NCBI GenBank assembly: GCA_015257605.1
Contig: JABZJV010000028.1
Coordinates: forward strand, 1-6,801
Source of the DNA: Nanosynbacter sp.
GTDB lineage: Bacteria; Patescibacteriota; Saccharimonadia; Saccharimonadales; Saccharimonadaceae
Direction: 5' to 3'
DNA length: 6,801 nt
The notes beneath the pieces are model-generated. The model was not told where the DNA came from and ran no database searches. It saw only the letters and a list, made by a program, of their open reading frames with translations. The translations under genes and the position numbers were made by a program. Shown here piece by piece: positions 4,889-6,801 of the stretch (positions are counted from its first letter, which is position 1; each line of letters starts with the position of its first letter).

Positions 4889-6801
4889 TTCCGGCGCTTG
4901 ATATGCCCACGCAATAGTTCTAAATCAGCTAAATCTTTACGACGAGCCATCTTTCGTTTGGCAGCAATCAGCCGGTCGGTCGAGACTACGGGTATCCCAT
5001 CGATGGTTTGCATATCTCGCTGTAATGCTGTCAAGGAATTACCCATCCAACTTTTTAGCAGATTGTATTGTTCATGTACCAAAATTCGCTTGCCACTAGT
5101 TAGTGTCACCTCACGCCAATGTTTCTTGCTCGCGAAACGGTCATAAACTTCGCGTGATACTACTAAATCAACATTAGGTGTATCGCGCAAATGCATCATA
5201 TCAAGTACGGCGCCACCGACCACGATGTACGAATCGCTAGCGATTTTAAGGTCTCTGATCATTTCAATTGCCGAAGCCTGCTTCTGATGCGCCAATGCCA
5301 GAGACAATGTTGTGTAAATGTTGCGGCTACCAATTATATCGGTAATGCCATAGATATCAAACTGGCTGCGCAATCCCGGTGATACGTGCGCAAAAGCAAT
5401 CGCGATACCATCTTCGCCAAGCTCGCGGTACAAACGTTTGAGCGCTTCAACCGCTGTATAGTCGATATCATCAATCGCTCCGGCATCAATCACCACGTAT
5501 TTTACTGGATGTTTAGCGCGATGAATAGCTCGCCGTAACCGTTCAGCGAAATAATTAATATTCTCGAAAAAAAGCGATTCGCCGAAAGCATAAACTAATG
5601 TATCTTTTGGCAAAGAGTCTATCTTATCTTTTACCCGATCAGCCGCCCATGATGACAGCTCGCCATCGCGCAGCAGCACAGCATCATCAGGGTGGTACTG
5701 CCGGCGTAATCGTTCCATCAGCGAGGCTGCTACCGCTACTAAAATACCTAACTGTACGCCGAATAGTACCGTACAAGCTAGAGCAACTAGCGCGATCATA
5801 AACTCCTCATGATGGACAGCCCACAAATAGTGCAATTCACGAAAACGAATCAAGCGTAAACCTGCCGTACAAACTATCGCTGCTAGTGCTGCTAGCGGCA
5901 CGTAGTGTAACAAAGTACCGCCAAAAACGATCAACGCCATCATTGCTAAGCTGGCAACAATACCGCTCAATTGCGAACGCATACCCAGCGAGTCGGCTAA
6001 CTGGCTGCGTGGCGGCGAGGCGCTAACGGTATAGCCGTGGAATAGAGCTGAAGCAATATTAGCTATTCCAAGGGCTGTCGTATCTTGGTTGGTCTGGATT
6101 TTATCGTCGTGCTCGCTACCAATGGAACGCGCTGTCATAGAACTCTGGACTAGTACTACGAGCACAATTGATAATACGGTTGGCATAATTGTATTTAGCA
6201 TCTCGAGCGACACCGTGGGCACTATTAAGTTTGGTATGTTGCTTGGCAGCGAACCTAAAAACTCTACGCCGTACGCATCGACATGAAATACTATTGCAAA
6301 TATTACGGCCATAGCAATACCGATTAGCTCGCTCGGTATTCGCGATGATCGCCAAAACAACACTACACCTAGCACCAAGAGTGCTAGCGTAGCGGTCATC
6401 CAATTGATTGAACCAGCTTGCGCGGTAATTGACGCTAAATGACTCCAGAAACCGCCTGATGCTTTCAAGCCTAGTAGAGATGGTATCTGTGTAACAATTA
6501 GTTGTACTCCTACGCCTGCCATAAAGCCAATCATCACTGGTCGCGATACTAGATCTGCCAAAAAGCCAAATTTGAATAACCCCAACAATAGTAGTAGAAC
6601 ACCTGATAGCAACGTCATCGCTGCGATTGTATTAACATATTCTGGCGTACCTGTTTGCGCCACTAGCACTGCGCCTGACGCTAGTAGAATGGCCGTCGCT
6701 GAATCTGCGCCAACCACCAATCGATGCGAATATCCCAACAATCCAAATACTAGCGCACCAATAATTGTCGTATATAAGCCAGTCTCGGGCGGCAGTCCGA
6801 C
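4885..6801 (-). CDS. SulP/SLC26-family anion transporter with STAS and NTase-like C-terminal domains, 5'-truncated by the window edge
   Basis: Multi-pass membrane transporter of the SulP family, whose members move sulfate, bicarbonate or dicarboxylates. 638 codons are visible and the frame is still open at the window end. The first visible residues (VGLPPETGLY) belong to the early family signature, so a few dozen N-terminal residues are missing. The TTG at 6741 is not the start. Family marks are SRPVMIGFMAG near 6540, NQDTTALGIANIASALFHGY, and SASPPRSQLADSLG--SQLSG near 6000-6040. A STAS domain follows at about residues 400-505, with the helix motif IDDIDYTAVEAL (Thr449 where many STAS domains have Ser). 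After it comes an extra NTase-like domain of ~125 residues. In the TM8 motif, where the family mostly has Glu or Asp, this protein has Gln219 (VQSSMTARS). The substrate is undetermined. It is convergent with the P-ATPase. Family confidence is high; the C-terminal domain call is moderate. Confidence 0.93.
   Translation of the reverse strand, partial: VGLPPETGLYTTIIGALVFGLLGYSHRLVVGADSATAILLASGAVLVAQTGTPEYVNTIAAMTLLSGVLLLLLGLFKFGFLADLVSRPVMIGFMAGVGVQLIVTQIPSLLGLKASGGFWSHLASITAQAGSINWMTATLALLVLGVVLFWRSSRIPSELIGIAMAVIFAIVFHVDAYGVEFLGSLPSNIPNLIVPTVSLEMLNTIMPTVLSIVLVVLVQSSMTARSIGSEHDDKIQTNQDTTALGIANIASALFHGYTVSASPPRSQLADSLGMRSQLSGIVASLAMMALIVFGGTLLHYVPLAALAAIVCTAGLRLIRFRELHYLWAVHHEEFMIALVALACTVLFGVQLGILVAVAASLMERLRRQYHPDDAVLLRDGELSSWAADRVKDKIDSLPKDTLVYAFGESLFFENINYFAERLRRAIHRAKHPVKYVVIDAGAIDDIDYTAVEALKRLYRELGEDGIAIAFAHVSPGLRSQFDIYGITDIIGSRNIYTTLSLALAHQKQASAIEMIRDLKIASDSYIVVGGAVLDMMHLRDTPNVDLVVSREVYDRFASKKHWREVTLTSGKRILVHEQYNLLKSWMGNSLTALQRDMQTIDGIPVVSTDRLIAAKRKMARRKDLADLELLRGHIKRRN
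4888..5262 (-). other. Nucleotidyltransferase-fold-like domain fused to the C-terminus of the SulP protein
   Basis: This is the last ~125 residues of the SulP protein, in frame and after the STAS domain, from MIRDLKIASDSY to the stop. It has the layout of small NTase-fold proteins: a strand ending in a glycine pair (IVVGGAV, Gly529-Gly530), a helix, then TPNVDLVVS where these proteins usually carry D-h-D. A middle strand (GKRILVHEQ) follows, then IDGIPVVSTDRLIAAKRKMARRKDLADLELL, here split as IDGIPVVSTDRLI and AAKRKMARRKDLADLELL. That last part resembles the typical closing 'IDGIPF--LEDLI--K---GR-KD--DI-LI' pattern. The first Asp is Asn543, while Asp545 is kept, so catalysis is doubtful. No separate promoter or Shine-Dalgarno sequence precedes the internal ATG (5260-5262). 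Pattern recognition only; not confirmed by a profile search. Confidence 0.6.

Noticed and set aside
4888..5262. The NTase-like segment as a stand-alone antitoxin or toxin (MNT/HEPN or AbiEii type)
   Set aside because: It is in frame with the SulP protein, has no promoter or ribosome site of its own, and no HEPN or partner gene lies beside it.
6739..6801. TTG at 6741 as the start of the SulP gene
   Set aside because: The frame stays open to the window edge, and the upstream codons encode the conserved GLPPETGLY segment, so the true start lies outside the window.
1..6801. Alternative genetic code (UGA as Gly)
   Set aside because: All four genes are open without UGA, conserved glycines use GGN codons, and the stops are TAG or TAA, so the standard bacterial code fits.

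Overview
The window holds four protein genes in strictly alternating orientation (+, -, +, -) with almost no spare DNA. In order they are the 3' two thirds of cysteinyl-tRNA synthetase (1-1020, +), an AI-2E/PerM-family membrane protein (1077-2249, -), a P-type cation-transporting ATPase of the calcium-pump-like (P2) group (2303-4888, +), and most of a SulP-family anion transporter with a STAS domain (4885-6801, -). The first and last genes run off the window edges. I see no RNA gene, mobile element, CRISPR array or long repeat.

The organism is most likely a member of the Patescibacteria (Candidate Phyla Radiation), perhaps Saccharibacteria (TM7). The main clue is the CysRS signature around codons 93-112, a T-GG-IDHIPVHHTNE form rather than the usual GGG-DL-FPHHENE, which I associate with that radiation. 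The type of P-ATPase and the NTase-like domain also fit. This comes from memory of families, not from a search. Nothing suggests the UGA=Gly code of Gracilibacteria/SR1: the open frames are long without UGA, and conserved glycines use GGN codons.

Layout: cysS and the AI-2E gene converge across a 56-bp spacer without a convincing terminator. The AI-2E and P-ATPase genes diverge from a compact 53-bp promoter region. There, two matching -10 boxes (TATACT on -, TATAAT on +) each sit 6 nt from an ATG with no Shine-Dalgarno sequence, so both mRNAs are predicted to be leaderless. The P-ATPase and SulP genes converge and overlap by 4 bp, the tetramer TTAA supplying both stop codons.

Three of the four products are multi-pass membrane proteins: a cation pump, an anion transporter and an AI-2E exporter-like protein. 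The pump and the AI-2E protein probably share regulation through their overlapping promoters. No shared pathway can be shown from sequence. The most unusual item is the C-terminus of the SulP protein. After its STAS domain it carries about 125 further residues that resemble a small nucleotidyltransferase-fold domain with a degenerate metal motif (N-V-D in place of D-x-D). I do not know this SulP-STAS-NTase arrangement as a described architecture.
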